Origin: Micromonospora antibiotica
Lineage (GTDB): Bacteria > Actinomycetota > Actinomycetes > Mycobacteriales > Micromonosporaceae
Length of the DNA: 64,000 nt
Direction: 5' to 3'
Assembly (NCBI RefSeq): GCF_017599305.1
Contig: NZ_JAGFWR010000001.1
Coordinates: forward strand, 372,001 to 436,000
The position numbers and the translations under genes are program-made. Positions 8,651 to 17,176 of this stretch are shown here, piece by piece. The stretch's first letter is position 1; each line of letters opens with the position of its first letter. The notes below the pieces were generated by a model that saw only the letters and a program-made list of their open reading frames with translations, did not search any database and was not told the DNA's origin.

Positions 8651-9691
8651 GTGGCACACGATGCCCCGCGCCCACCGTCACGCCGGTCGACCCAGGTCGC
8701 CCGCGAGACGACGGTGCCGCGCCCACGTTGGTCCCGCTTCACCACCACCCTCGCCACCCTGGCCGCCGTCGCGGTCGCCCTGACCGGTGGCGCCACGGCA
8801 GCCCACGCCGACCCCTCGGTCGCCGAGATCGAACGACAGATCGACCAGGACTGGAACAAGCTCGAACCGATCATCGAGCAGCACAACGCCACCCGCACCG
8901 ACCTGGCCGCCAAGCGCCGGCAGGCCGACGAACTGGGCAAGCGGATCGCCCCGCTGCAACGGCGGGTGGACCAGGCGATGAACCAGGTCAGCGGCCTCGC
9001 CGTCCAGGCGTACAAGGGCGAGAACATGTCCACCGTCAATGCGCTGCTCGGCAGCCACAGCCCCAGCCAGGTGGTCGAGCAGCTGGGGTTGCTGGACCGG
9101 TTCGCCAGCCGCCAGCAGCGCGAGGTGCGGACCGTCGCGGCGCTGCGCGACGAACTCGCCGCGACCAAGGCGCCGTTGGACGAGATGGTCGCCCAGCTGA
9201 CCCGTACCGAGGCCCAGTTGGCGGCGAAGAAGAAGCAGATCAACACCGAGATCGACAAGTTGCAGAAGCTGCGGCTGAAGGTCTACGGCAACGGCGGCGG
9301 GGGATCACTGCGCCCGGCACCCTGCCCGGCCGGCTACCCCGGCGGCCCGTCCGGCACGGCCGTCAAGTTCGCCTGCGCCCAGATCGGCAAGCTGTACGTG
9401 TGGGGCGCGGCCGGCCCCAACAACTACGACTGCTCCGGGCTGACCATGGCCGCCTGGGCGAAGGCCGGGGTGTCGCTGCCGCACAACGCCCGGCAGCAGC
9501 GCCAGGTCACCGACCGGGTCAGCCGGGCCGACCTGCGCCCCGGCGACCTGGTCTTCTACTACTCCGACCTGCACCACGTCGGGATGTACGTCGGGGACGG
9601 CTGGGTCGTACACGCCTCCCAGGCCGGCAAGCCGATCACGATGAAGCGGGTCGACGACGGGCCGGTCAACAGCTACGGCCGACCCGGCTGA
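8651..9691 (+). CDS. Secreted NlpC/P60 hydrolase under riboswitch control (second paralogue)
   Basis: This 346-residue protein is a clear paralogue of the preceding hydrolase. It has a signal peptide to about residue 55, a coiled coil at about 60-210, a Gly-rich linker (GNGGGGSLRPAP) and a C-terminal NlpC/P60 domain. The catalytic Cys is in YDCSGLTMAAW and the His is in PGDLVFYYSDLHHVGMYVG. It should cut peptide cross-links of peptidoglycan outside the membrane. The GTG start at 8651 is preceded by AAGGAG at 8634-8639, directly after the cyclic di-AMP riboswitch. Expression is therefore probably tied to cyclic di-AMP, unlike the first copy. Confidence 0.92.
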   Translation: MAHDAPRPPSRRSTQVARETTVPRPRWSRFTTTLATLAAVAVALTGGATAAHADPSVAEIERQIDQDWNKLEPIIEQHNATRTDLAAKRRQADELGKRIAPLQRRVDQAMNQVSGLAVQAYKGENMSTVNALLGSHSPSQVVEQLGLLDRFASRQQREVRTVAALRDELAATKAPLDEMVAQLTRTEAQLAAKKKQINTEIDKLQKLRLKVYGNGGGGSLRPAPCPAGYPGGPSGTAVKFACAQIGKLYVWGAAGPNNYDCSGLTMAAWAKAGVSLPHNARQQRQVTDRVSRADLRPGDLVFYYSDLHHVGMYVGDGWVVHASQAGKPITMKRVDDGPVNSYGRPG

Positions 9692-9695
9692 GCCA

Positions 9696-9733
9696 CGCGT
9701 CCGGGCCCCCCGGATCCGGGGGGCCCGGACGCG
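9696..9733 (+). terminator. Strong terminator hairpin after the second NlpC/P60 gene
   Basis: An 18-bp perfect inverted repeat (arms 9696-9713 and 9716-9733) begins five bases after the stop codon. It is purely GC-rich, with no clear U-tract, as is usual in these genomes. Confidence 0.8.
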
Positions 9734-9900
9734 GTGTGCCGCACTCCGGTACGACCGTGCTCCGGCGGCCCGTCCCCGGGATGCGGCCCGCACCGCCAGG
9801 CTGTGGTCCACGCCCTTGAGGTGCGGCCGGGCTGGTGGGTTGTGGCCGGTGCCGCCGAGGTGTGGTCCGCATCCTCGGGTGCGGCTGCGCCGGTGGGCTC

Positions 9901-10060
9901 GTGGCCCGCGTCCGTGGGTTGCGGCCCGCGTCCGTGGGTTGCGGCCCGCGTCCGTGGGTTGCGGCCCGCGTCCGTGGGTTGCGGCCCGCGTCCGTGGGTT
10001 GCGGCCCGCGTCCTCGGGGTGCGGCCCGCGTCCTCGGGGTGCGGCCCGCGCCGGTGGGGT
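9901..10060. repeat. Eight-copy 20-bp tandem repeat
   Basis: Eight consecutive 20-bp units of the type GCGGCCCGCGTCCGTGGGTT end six bases before the dcd stop codon at 10066. The middle units are identical and the last three carry the variants TCCTCGGGGT and CCGGTGGGGT. Degenerate relatives extend back to about 9780. There are no spacers, so this is not a CRISPR. All six frames are open across it, which creates false ORFs. Confidence 0.9.
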
Positions 10061-10065
10061 GTCGG

Positions 10066-10644
10066 TCAGCGGGTGGGCCAGATGCGCCAGTTCTGCCAGG
10101 AGCGGCTCTGCGTCGGCCCGCGCTGGCCCTGGTAACGCGACCCGTACACCTCCGAGCCGTAGGGGTGCTCGGCCGGCGAGGAGAGCCGGAAGATGCAGAG
10201 CTGGCCGATCTTCATGCCCGGCCACAGGGTGATCGGCAGGTTGGCCACGTTCGACAGCTCCAGCGTGACGTGGCCGGAGAAGCCCGGATCGATGAAGCCG
10301 GCGGTCGAGTGGGTGAGCAGGCCCAGCCGGCCCAGGCTCGACTTGCCCTCCAGCCGGCCGGCGAGCTGGTCGCCGAGCGAGATGACCTCAAGCGTGGAGG
10401 CGAGCACGAACTCACCCGGGTGCAGCACGAACGGTTCGCCCGCCGGCACCTCGACCATCGACGTCAGGTCGTCCTGCTGCACGGCCGGGTCGATGTGGGT
10501 GTAGAGGTGGTTGTTGAAGACCCGGAACAGCTTGTCGAGGCGCACGTCGATGCTGGACGGCTGCACCAGACTCGGCTCGAACGGCTCCAGCGCCAGCGTG
10601 CCGGCCTTGATCTCGGAGACCAGGTCCCGGTCGGAGAGCAGCAT
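10066..10644 (-). CDS. dcd: dCTP deaminase, probably the bifunctional dUMP-forming type
   Basis: This 192-residue protein matches dCTP deaminases along its whole length: MLLSDRDL at the start, [11 protein letters not shown], the conserved [14 protein letters not shown], then [19 protein letters not shown] with the catalytic Glu. It makes deoxyuridine nucleotides from dCTP for thymidylate synthesis. The size and the actinobacterial origin match the bifunctional dCTP deaminase/dUTPase of mycobacteria, which yields dUMP directly; that activity is inferred. The ATG is at 10644. The tandem repeat array begins six bases after its stop. Confidence 0.95.
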   Translation of the reverse strand: MLLSDRDLVSEIKAGTLALEPFEPSLVQPSSIDVRLDKLFRVFNNHLYTHIDPAVQQDDLTSMVEVPAGEPFVLHPGEFVLASTLEVISLGDQLAGRLEGKSSLGRLGLLTHSTAGFIDPGFSGHVTLELSNVANLPITLWPGMKIGQLCIFRLSSPAEHPYGSEVYGSRYQGQRGPTQSRSWQNWRIWPTR

Positions 10645-10835
10645 CGGGCCACCCTATCGAGCACGCCAGTCCGCCCTGCCCACCGGGCCGTCCCGCCGGC
10701 CTCGTCGGCGCGTCGGCCGCCCCGACCCACCGGGCCGCCCGCGGTCGTCGTCGGCGGTGGCTGCGGGGCGGATGCCGGGCCCTTCCACCTGCGTGTCGGA
10801 CTGATTTTCGAACGCCTGTTCGATAGGATGACGGC

Positions 10836-11390
10836 ATGGCATCCTGGTCCGCATTCGCCGCCGACGAGCCACGACTCGCCGACGGGATCCGCCTTCTCCT
10901 CCAGCAGTACGGGCCGGGTTTCGGCTACCTGGCCACCGTCCGCGCCGACGGTGGTCCCCGGGTGCACCCGGTCTGCCCGCTGGTCACCGACGGCGGGCTC
11001 TTCTGCTTCGTCGTCGACTCACCCAAGCGACGCGACCTCGAACGTGACGGCCGCTACGCGCTCCACTCGTTCCCGTCGGAGGAGAGCGACGACGAGGCGT
11101 ATCTCGCCGGTCGGGCCGAGCCGGTGACCGATCCGGCCCGGGTGGCGCTGGTGGCTGCGATCGGTCGGGCCGCTCCCCAGGTCGACTGGCGGCTCTTCGA
11201 GTTCAGCGTGGACGTCGCCATGCTGACCCGGCGTGACCACGGCGGCCAGTTGCGCCCCGACGGCGGGCGTCCCGCCGTGCAGGTCTGGCTGGACCCGACA
11301 GCGGGCCGGCCGGGTGTCGCCGACCTGCCCGACCAGCGGCCGGCCCGGCGTGGTCGGCACGGGTTCGACACCCGGCGTACCGCCGCCTGA
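10836..11390 (+). CDS. Pyridoxamine 5'-phosphate oxidase-fold flavoprotein
   Basis: This 184-residue protein has the split-barrel FMN-binding pattern: YLATVRADGGPRVHPVCPLV, then LFCFVVDSPKRRDLERDGRYALHSF. It belongs to the PNPOx-like/FDOR superfamily, which in actinobacteria includes FMN- or F420-dependent reductases and haem-degrading enzymes. The substrate cannot be deduced. It is divergent from dcd and convergent with the M43 protease, separated from the latter by a terminator hairpin. Confidence 0.85.
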   Translation: MASWSAFAADEPRLADGIRLLLQQYGPGFGYLATVRADGGPRVHPVCPLVTDGGLFCFVVDSPKRRDLERDGRYALHSFPSEESDDEAYLAGRAEPVTDPARVALVAAIGRAAPQVDWRLFEFSVDVAMLTRRDHGGQLRPDGGRPAVQVWLDPTAGRPGVADLPDQRPARRGRHGFDTRRTAA

Positions 11391-11403
11391 CCCGGAAGAC
11401 GAC

Positions 11404-11440
11404 GGTGCCGGCCCCGTCCGGGAAGGACGGAGCCGGCACC
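11404..11440. terminator. Convergent terminator between the PPOX-fold and M43 protease genes
   Basis: An inverted repeat with arms GGTGCCGGC and GCCGGCACC, continued by inner pairs GTCC/GGAC, forms a long GC hairpin between the two convergent stops at 11390 and 11460. Confidence 0.7.
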
Positions 11441-11459
11441 GGTGCCTGCGGTGTGTCGG

Positions 11460-12494
11460 TCAGGCCGACGCGCGGTAGGCGGTCCACGCGTTCACCATGC
11501 GGCTCGCCTGACCAGCGGTGAACTGGTACATGCACGAGTCGTAGGTGTAGTCCATGAAGTTGGTGATCGGGTCCTTGCCGGACGCGGTGCAGGTGTCCCG
11601 ACCGGTCGGGCACTCGAAGGCCGGCTCACGCTCGGCCGGGGTGTCCGAGACGCCGTCGCCCGAGCCCGAGCAACCGCCCTGGAAGGTGTGGTAGAGGTTC
11701 AGCCAGTGGCCGACCTCGTGGGTGCCGGTGTCACCCAGGTTGTAGTTGGTGGCGGCGCCACCCGGCAGCGACTCGCCGAGCACCACGACGCCGTCCATCA
11801 CGTCCAGGGTGCGCTTGGGGAAGGTCGCCCAGCCGAGCAGGTCGTCGCTCAGCTCACCCAGGTAGAAGTTGAGGGTGTTCTTGCCACCGGTGCGCAGCTG
11901 GGTCTTCATCGCCCGCTCGGCCGAGGAACCCTGCACGATCGGGTACCACGACGCGTTGGTGACCCGGTTGATCTTCTGGAGCTGGAAGGTGAAGCCGGTG
12001 GCCGCACCGCCGGTCGCACCGCTGTACGCCTGGTTGAGCACGCTGATCTGCTCGTTGATCATAGATTCGGGGATGTTGCCCCCGGCCCGGGTGCTGTCCC
12101 GCTGGATCACGTGGACGACGACCGGGACGGTGATCGGGGCCAGCGCCACCGTCGTGCCCTCGCTCGAACCGGTGCGGATGCTGGACTTCGACCGCAGGGC
12201 GCTGTTGCGCAGGGCGGCAGCGAAGTCCGCCTCCCGCTCCTTGACCTGCGTGGCGGTCAGCTGGTTCGGGTCGTGCCGCTTGTGCGCGGCCTTGCTGCCG
12301 CCGCGAACGCGCGCGTCGGAGTGGACGTCCTCGTGGACGTCGGCCGGCTCCGCGCAGGGGGCGTTATCGGGGGCTGCGGAGTACGCGGAAGCCGCAGGCA
12401 CGACGCCCACCGCAGCGGTGCTCAGCAGCAGCGCGAAGGTCGTCGATGCGACACCGGCGGCACGCCGGGTCAGCAGGTTGGGACGTAGTCCCAT
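11460..12494 (-). CDS. Secreted zinc metalloprotease, M43 (pappalysin-like) family
   Basis: This 344-residue preprotein has a twin-Arg-free signal peptide (cleavage likely after about residue 37), a propeptide-like charged segment, and an M43 metzincin domain. The zinc motif HExxHxxGxxH-like HEVGHWLNLYH is at residues 259-269 and the Met-turn TNFMDYTYDSCM at about 311-322. Cys residues at about 275, 295, 302 and 321 could form disulphides. It is a predicted secreted endopeptidase. The ATG at 12494 has AGAGGTGG upstream. It shares the terminator at 11404-11440 with the convergent PPOX-fold gene. Confidence 0.92.
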   Translation of the reverse strand: MGLRPNLLTRRAAGVASTTFALLLSTAAVGVVPAASAYSAAPDNAPCAEPADVHEDVHSDARVRGGSKAAHKRHDPNQLTATQVKEREADFAAALRNSALRSKSSIRTGSSEGTTVALAPITVPVVVHVIQRDSTRAGGNIPESMINEQISVLNQAYSGATGGAATGFTFQLQKINRVTNASWYPIVQGSSAERAMKTQLRTGGKNTLNFYLGELSDDLLGWATFPKRTLDVMDGVVVLGESLPGGAATNYNLGDTGTHEVGHWLNLYHTFQGGCSGSGDGVSDTPAEREPAFECPTGRDTCTASGKDPITNFMDYTYDSCMYQFTAGQASRMVNAWTAYRASA

Positions 12495-12728
12495 GGGCCC
12501 ACCTCTTTCTGGCGGCGCGACAGGGGGTATGTCGCGCCGAGGTCGTGAACGTGGGGGTGACGTTACAACTGATCGACACGTTTGAGAACGTCCCTAAGCT
12601 GCTTCTGTGAAACATCTGACCGTTTCATTTCAGCAGTTGGTGGTCGATCGGCTACGGAAGGTGTCCGGCGACGTGCGGGGGTGCCAGGGTGCGCGGGCAT
12701 GGTCACCTCAGGTACAGTGGTCCCGCTT

Positions 12729-12802
12729 GCGGGTGTAGTTCAATGGCAGAACATCAGCTTCCCAAGCTGACAGTGCGGGTTCGATTCCCGTCACCCGCTC
12801 CA
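12729..12802 (+). tRNA. tRNA-Gly (anticodon CCC), AICE integration site
   Basis: The cloverleaf is complete. The acceptor arms are 12729-12735 and 12792-12798, the D-stem GTTC/GAAC, and the anticodon stem TCAGC/GCTGA with loop TTCCCAA, giving anticodon CCC at 12761-12763. The T-arm GCGGGTTCGATTCCCGT is present, with discriminator T at 12799 and an encoded CCA. The 3' portion from 12759 belongs to the 60-bp att repeat, so the element rebuilds the tRNA when it integrates. Confidence 0.96.
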
Positions 12803-12818
12803 CCACGAAGGCCCTGAC
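12759..12818. repeat. attL, 60-bp direct repeat of the AICE
   Basis: These 60 bases are identical to 27667-27726. They begin at the first base of the anticodon loop of tRNA-Gly, run through the tRNA 3' end and reach 16 bases past the CCA. Anticodon-loop crossover sites are typical of pSAM2-type integrases. Confidence 0.93.
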
Positions 12819-12846
12819 CAGGATGCGCATCCTGGTCAGGGCCTTC
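12807..12846 (+). terminator. 40-bp palindrome downstream of tRNA-Gly at attL
   Basis: A perfect palindrome with GAAGGCCCTGACCAGGAT arms follows the tRNA CCA and ends GGGCCTTC. It overlaps the attL repeat and probably terminates the tRNA transcript. A matching hairpin with three altered but still paired positions lies at attR (27715-27754). Confidence 0.75.
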
Positions 12847-12874
12847 GATGTTTCAAGGTCAACGATCATGCGCC

Positions 12875-12895
12875 GTGCCATTGGCGTGCCATTAG
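12875..12895. promoter_or_regulatory. Putative integrase arm-type site, left end
   Basis: Two direct GTGCCATT units, 11 bp apart, overlap the integrase stop codon about 57 bp inside attL. A near-identical pair (20 of 21 bases) lies at 27563-27583, about 84 bp inside attR. Paired direct repeats near both ends of a tyrosine-recombinase element are typical arm-binding sites. Confidence 0.55.
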
Positions 12896-14121
12896 CCCTG
12901 CTCGCCGCCAGCCTCGTCCCGGTCAGTCGGCCGCTTCCTGCCCTTCTTCCCGCCGGCCTTCTTCCCGCTCTTGCCCTTGCCGCCGGTCGCCTTCGTGGTC
13001 TTCTTCCGGTCGGCCCGCACCGCCTCGTGCAGCGCCTGGGCGATGGCCCGGTCGGCTTCCGCCGTGGCGTGCTGGTAGATCAGCGCCGCCTGCGGCGAGT
13101 CGTGCCCCATCCGGGCCATCAGGTCCCGGGTGCTGGCCCCGGTCTGGGCGGCGAGGGTGTTCCCGGTGTGCCGCAGGTCGTGGAAGTGCAGGTTGGGCTG
13201 ACCGATCCGGGAGACGTTCGCCTTCCAGTCGATGAGCTTGTTCAGGTTGCCCCGCCAGATCGGGCGCCCACTCTCGGTGGTGAACACGAACGCTTCCGGG
13301 TTGTCGTCGACCTCGGCGGCCAGGTGGTCACGGACGACCGCGACGACCGCCGGGGGCAGGGTGATCGTGCGCCGGCCCGCCCGGGACTTCGGCGGACCGA
13401 GCACTAAGCCGACCCCACGCTGTTCGGTGTACGCCTGCCGTACCCGGATGGTGCCGGCCACCGCGTCGACGTCCTGCCGTTGCAGCGCGGCGACCTCACC
13501 CCAGCGCAGGCAACCGAAGGTGGTGACGAGGACCAGGGCGCGGTACCGGGGTGGCACGACGTCGGCCAGCTTGAAGACCTGGGCGAGGGTGAGCACCGGG
13601 CGTTCCGCCGGCTTTTCCTGGTCGGCACCCGGGATGCGGCACGGGTTGCGGGGCAGGATCATGTCTTCCTTCACCGCCGTCATCAGCACCGCCCGCAGCA
13701 GCCGGTACGCCTTGGCCGCCATGCTCACCGAGACGCCGTTGCCGAGCAGTTCCGCCCGCCAGTCGCGGACCATCGGGGTGTCCAGCCGACCCAGCTCGAC
13801 CCCACCGAGGTACGGCACGATGTGCTTGTCGAGCAGCCAGCCGTACAGGTGCACGGTCCGGGGTCGCAGGTTCGGCCGCTGATCGATCCAGCGTCGCGCG
13901 TAGTCGGCAAGCTTGATCTTGGCCTGGGTCGGGTCGGTCCACTCGTGCCGGGCAATCTGCGCCTCAACCAGCGTGAGGTACCGGTCCGCGTCGGACTTCC
14001 GGGCGAACGTCTCCGGCGCGTTGCGTATCTGCCCGTCCGGGCCGGGGTACCGGGCCTGATAGCGCCCCGACGGCAGCTTGCGGACGCTGCCGAACCGGCG
14101 GTGACCTTCCTTGTTAGCCAT
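12892..14121 (-). CDS. int: AICE tyrosine recombinase/integrase
   Basis: This 409-residue integrase has an N-terminal arm-binding domain (about 1-60), a SAM-like core-binding domain (about 65-160) and a catalytic domain (about 175-355). The catalytic set is visible: R206 in CLRWGEV, H314/R317 in HFHDLRH, H340 in MGHDS and Tyr349 in LIYQHA. The C-terminus is a Lys/Gly-rich tail. It should recombine attP with attB in tRNA-Gly. The ATG at 14121 shares one base with the xis stop (TGATG), so translation is coupled; a longer frame to 14148 would lie inside xis and is not used. Confidence 0.95.
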   Translation of the reverse strand: MANKEGHRRFGSVRKLPSGRYQARYPGPDGQIRNAPETFARKSDADRYLTLVEAQIARHEWTDPTQAKIKLADYARRWIDQRPNLRPRTVHLYGWLLDKHIVPYLGGVELGRLDTPMVRDWRAELLGNGVSVSMAAKAYRLLRAVLMTAVKEDMILPRNPCRIPGADQEKPAERPVLTLAQVFKLADVVPPRYRALVLVTTFGCLRWGEVAALQRQDVDAVAGTIRVRQAYTEQRGVGLVLGPPKSRAGRRTITLPPAVVAVVRDHLAAEVDDNPEAFVFTTESGRPIWRGNLNKLIDWKANVSRIGQPNLHFHDLRHTGNTLAAQTGASTRDLMARMGHDSPQAALIYQHATAEADRAIAQALHEAVRADRKKTTKATGGKGKSGKKAGGKKGRKRPTDRDEAGGEQG

Positions 14122-14336
14122 CACGCCACCCGCTGAAGGTCGCGCCACACACCCGAGGCGGTCAGCGGCTCCACCCGCCCGGACTCGACGTGCGCGGCCA
14201 GGTCGACGGCCTTGATCCGGACGCTACGGCCGAGCTTGTGGAACGGGATACGCCGTTCGGCGACCAGCCGGCGGACGTACCGCTCACTCATGTTGATCCG
14301 GGCCGCGGCCTGCTCGATGGTCAAAACCTCGTCCAC
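14121..14336 (-). CDS. xis: Excisionase/MerR-like helix-turn-helix protein
   Basis: This 71-residue protein is a single excisionase-type winged helix: LTIEQAAARINMSERYVRRLVAERRIPFHKLGRSVRI. That matches Xis proteins of AICEs, which bend the att DNA and steer the integrase towards excision. It overlaps the end of rep by 53 bp and couples directly to int, giving a rep-xis-int operon as in pSAM2. Confidence 0.9.
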   Translation of the reverse strand: MDEVLTIEQAAARINMSERYVRRLVAERRIPFHKLGRSVRIKAVDLAAHVESGRVEPLTASGVWRDLQRVA

Positions 14337-16125
14337 TGTCGCCTTCCTCTCCGTCGTGCCGTGCGTTGTGCTGAGTTGCCGAAAGATCGGGCGACCCCTG
14401 GGCAGCCCGGTTCTTCACGGCGAGTAGTTCGGACCGCCAGCGGGCGCGTTCGCTGATCGACCGCATGAGCCGATGGGACAGCGGCCCCACGTCCGGGTCG
14501 TCGGGCCGGGCGAGTTCCCAGGCGTGCCGGACCCGTTCGACGGTGTCGCCCTGGTCGTCGACGAGCTGCCCGGGGCCGCCGGCCGCGCCGCTGTCGGCGT
14601 TGGCGCTATCGGTGGTGACGCCGAGCAGCGCCCGCACCCAGGCCCGGACGTCGTGCTTGTGGTCGCTGAGCGTCTTGCCGGACCAGTCGCGGGAGATGAG
14701 GATGCGCCGGCCGCCGATGCCGAGGGTGTCCCGCTGGTGGACCTTGCCCCTACAGCGGCCCGGCTTGAGCTTCGCGTTCGCCTTCTTCGGTTGGACGCCG
14801 TAGAGCAGCCAGTTCGCACACCGGTCGGTGCAGGGGGTGACGCGCAGTTCCCGCCACAGCCGATCGAGGTGTTTGCGTTGCCGGTCGGTGCTGGCCTTGT
14901 GCACGTCGCCGGTGTGCTTGGTGATGTACTTCGTGACGTACCGGATGGTCCGTTCGGCGTCGGTGGTGCCGGGCATGACGCCCCGGGCGTCGACCTGGGT
15001 ACCGAAGCGGACGACGTGCACCGGTTCGGCGTGCGGGTCGTTGTCAATGGCGTCGAGTGCTTCGCCCCAGGTGGCCAACGGGCACCGGGTGTCCGGGTCG
15101 ACCCACGCCGAAGCGTCCTCGTCCCACACCGGGGGTCGGTCGGCGGTGTACCGCTGGACGTCGACCGCCGGCCACCACACCTGGTGATAGGTGGCCGCCG
15201 CGACGGTGCGGAGGGTGTCGCGGGGAATCGTGCCCCGGATGGCGAAGTGGGCGTGTGGGGCGAGTCGGCGTTGTGGCTCGACGCAGCCGGCGTACTGGAC
15301 GTTCCAGCCCTCGCAGCGGCGCAGGTTCTGCCAGAACCGGTCCAGGAGGCGGGGGAAGTGGACGGCGTCCCAGGCGGCGCGGCGGTAGTCGTACCGGTCG
15401 GGGTTGACCGGGGTGCCGTCGGGGCGGACCGGGCCGTAGGAGTCGAGGGTGAGGGTCAGCCACATCGACGGCCGGTAGGTGGTGCCGTCCGCAGCGGTGT
15501 AAGTCCTGCCGACCGTGCGCCGTTCGACCTTTCGGCGTGGCAGCTCGGGTGCGTCCTGCCGCCGTTTGGTGGAGCGCTTGCGCCGGCGGCCGGTGTCGTC
15601 GGAGTCCTCGTCGATGCCGGCGTGGGGTGGTCCGACCCGCCCGCGTAGGCCCTCCGCCGTGATGGCTTCTTCGACCTCGCTGATTCCCTCGTCGAGTTCT
15701 TCGACCTGCTCCCACTCGGCGGCGCGGATGGCCTCGTCGCGGGAGAACTCCAGGTGTGCGCGGAACAGGATGAGCGCCTTCTGTTCCTCGGTCGCGGGTT
15801 CCGGTGGCGGTAGGGGTTCGTCGTCGCGGTGCCAGCCCTCCCGGATCTGGGCCTGCCGCAGTCGGCGGTTCTTCTTGGCACACGGGGCGCACTTGTCTTC
15901 CCGGGTGGCCCCACAGGGCAGGTCGATAACCTCGGTCAGGCCGGTGTCGAGGTCGGTGCGGCGCATGGCGAGGGGGCGTACGCAGACGCCGTACTCGGCG
16001 GCGATCTCCTTGAGCACGTCGACCGAGCGCGGGAGCGCCATGCGGGCCGCCCGCGACCCCGGCCGAGGAACAGCAACCGGGGTCGGGGCGACGGGTTCGA
16101 GGCCCGGGAGGGTCGGAGCAGTCAT
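14284..16125 (-). CDS. AICE replication initiator (RepSA-like, HUH family)
   Basis: This 613-residue protein has an N-terminal Cys cluster (C71, C79, C82), a basic linker and a HUH-type centre with HAH at residues 291-293 in LAPHAHFAIRG. A YVTKYITK motif is at 396-403, where Y396 or Y400 would be the nicking tyrosine. It resembles RepSA-type initiators used for rolling-circle replication of the excised element. A double-strand origin should lie within or near the gene but I could not locate it by eye. The ATG is at 16125. Its 3' end overlaps xis. Confidence 0.88.
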   Translation of the reverse strand: MTAPTLPGLEPVAPTPVAVPRPGSRAARMALPRSVDVLKEIAAEYGVCVRPLAMRRTDLDTGLTEVIDLPCGATREDKCAPCAKKNRRLRQAQIREGWHRDDEPLPPPEPATEEQKALILFRAHLEFSRDEAIRAAEWEQVEELDEGISEVEEAITAEGLRGRVGPPHAGIDEDSDDTGRRRKRSTKRRQDAPELPRRKVERRTVGRTYTAADGTTYRPSMWLTLTLDSYGPVRPDGTPVNPDRYDYRRAAWDAVHFPRLLDRFWQNLRRCEGWNVQYAGCVEPQRRLAPHAHFAIRGTIPRDTLRTVAAATYHQVWWPAVDVQRYTADRPPVWDEDASAWVDPDTRCPLATWGEALDAIDNDPHAEPVHVVRFGTQVDARGVMPGTTDAERTIRYVTKYITKHTGDVHKASTDRQRKHLDRLWRELRVTPCTDRCANWLLYGVQPKKANAKLKPGRCRGKVHQRDTLGIGGRRILISRDWSGKTLSDHKHDVRAWVRALLGVTTDSANADSGAAGGPGQLVDDQGDTVERVRHAWELARPDDPDVGPLSHRLMRSISERARWRSELLAVKNRAAQGSPDLSATQHNARHDGEEGDSGRGFDHRAGRGPDQHE

Positions 16126-16220
16126 CGGCCCACCCCCGCCGTGAGCGGAATGCGGTGGTTCCGGGTGTGGGTGCGCCGGTACTGTCCGGGCTCACCAGAA
16201 ACCCGAGTGACGAGGTCGAC

Positions 16221-16574
16221 ATGAGCGGCGATGACGGTACGACGGTGCTGTGGCGTCCGACCGGGCCGGAAGAGTTGGATCTCGTCCGCGAGTCCGGATG
16301 GCGGGCGTGGCCGCCGCGTCTGCCGGATCAGCCGATCTTCTACCCGGTCCTGAACGAGGACTACGCGGTGATGATCGCCCGGGACTGGAACGTGCCGGCG
16401 TCCGGCGTCGGTTACGTCACCCGGTTCCGGGTGGAGTCGGAGTTCCTGCGCCGGTACCCGGTCCAGCAGGCCGGCGGGAAGACCATCCTGGAGCTGTGGG
16501 TTCCGGCTGAGGAACTGGACGAGTTCAACGCGCACATCGTCGGGTTGATCGAGGTCGTGCACGAGTTCCGGTAG
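16221..16574 (+). CDS. Conserved AICE-associated small protein of unknown function
   Basis: This 117-residue protein is encoded on the strand opposite the transfer operon. It has the conserved pattern VLWRPTGPEELDLV, then PPRLPDQPIFYPVLNEDYA, IARDWN and LWVPAEELDEFNAHIVG. Proteins like this are frequent in actinobacteria and are sometimes labelled ADP-ribosylation/crystallin J1; no function is proven. The ATG at 16221 is chosen because the upstream part of the frame is unconserved and overlaps the rep promoter region. Its position between rep and spd genes, reading the other way, suggests later insertion or its own control. Confidence 0.75.
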   Translation: MSGDDGTTVLWRPTGPEELDLVRESGWRAWPPRLPDQPIFYPVLNEDYAVMIARDWNVPASGVGYVTRFRVESEFLRRYPVQQAGGKTILELWVPAEELDEFNAHIVGLIEVVHEFR

Positions 16575-16600
16575 CCACCGGCCGGCGGCGACGGTGGCGG

Positions 16601-17176
16601 TCATCGGATGATCCCGACGACGTGCGGCCGGTTCGAGGGGACGACACGCGGAGGCAGCACGGCCGCCGGGGCAGAGATGGCAGCCGGGGCCGGGACAGCC
16701 GGCGGGACAGGGTCGGCCGGACGCTCGGGTTCCGGGTCGGTGGTGGCCTGCTCGGGCACGTCGTACCAGTCGCCCGGGGGTTGGTCCGGTTCGGGAGCCG
16801 GCGGCACGGCGGGGGCGTTGGACAGGACGACCTTGACCAGGGCGAGGAACGCCAGCGACGGTACGGCTGCCACGGTCCAGCCCCACACCGACGGTTCGGC
16901 TTCCGCGACCTGGGCGGCGAGGGACAGCAGCGCGAACGCGACCAGGAGCGAGCCGACCAGGCCGACGGGCCGACCCGTGCGACGGCGGGCGCGGAGTTCC
17001 AGGCCGAGGTAGATGGTCATGAGTTCGACGGCTACGGCGTTGGCCCAGCCGATCCAGTCGGGTTGGCCGTGGGTGACGGACAGGTCGTGGACGTGGGTGA
17101 AGGCGGCTGCGCCGGCCATGGTGCCGATGGCGAGCAGGATCACCAGGCGTACGGCGGTTTCGGTGCGTGTGGTCAT
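16601..17176 (-). CDS. DUF2637/SpdB-like membrane protein
   Basis: This 191-residue protein has about four transmembrane helices: residues 8-30, 40-58, 68-90 and 98-120. The DUF2637 pattern THVHDLSVTHGQPDWIGWANAVAVELM is visible. A Pro/Ala-rich cytoplasmic tail follows. DUF2637 proteins are found in almost all AICEs and Streptomyces plasmids as Spd (spread) proteins, thought to help movement of transferred DNA through the recipient mycelium. The ATG at 17176 overlaps the stop of the upstream 63-residue gene by 4 bp. Confidence 0.87.
   Translation of the reverse strand: MTTRTETAVRLVILLAIGTMAGAAAFTHVHDLSVTHGQPDWIGWANAVAVELMTIYLGLELRARRRTGRPVGLVGSLLVAFALLSLAAQVAEAEPSVWGWTVAAVPSLAFLALVKVVLSNAPAVPPAPEPDQPPGDWYDVPEQATTDPEPERPADPVPPAVPAPAAISAPAAVLPPRVVPSNRPHVVGIIR

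Noticed and set aside
9901..10060. CRISPR-like repeat array
   Set aside because: Units are directly adjacent with no spacers and there are no cas genes.
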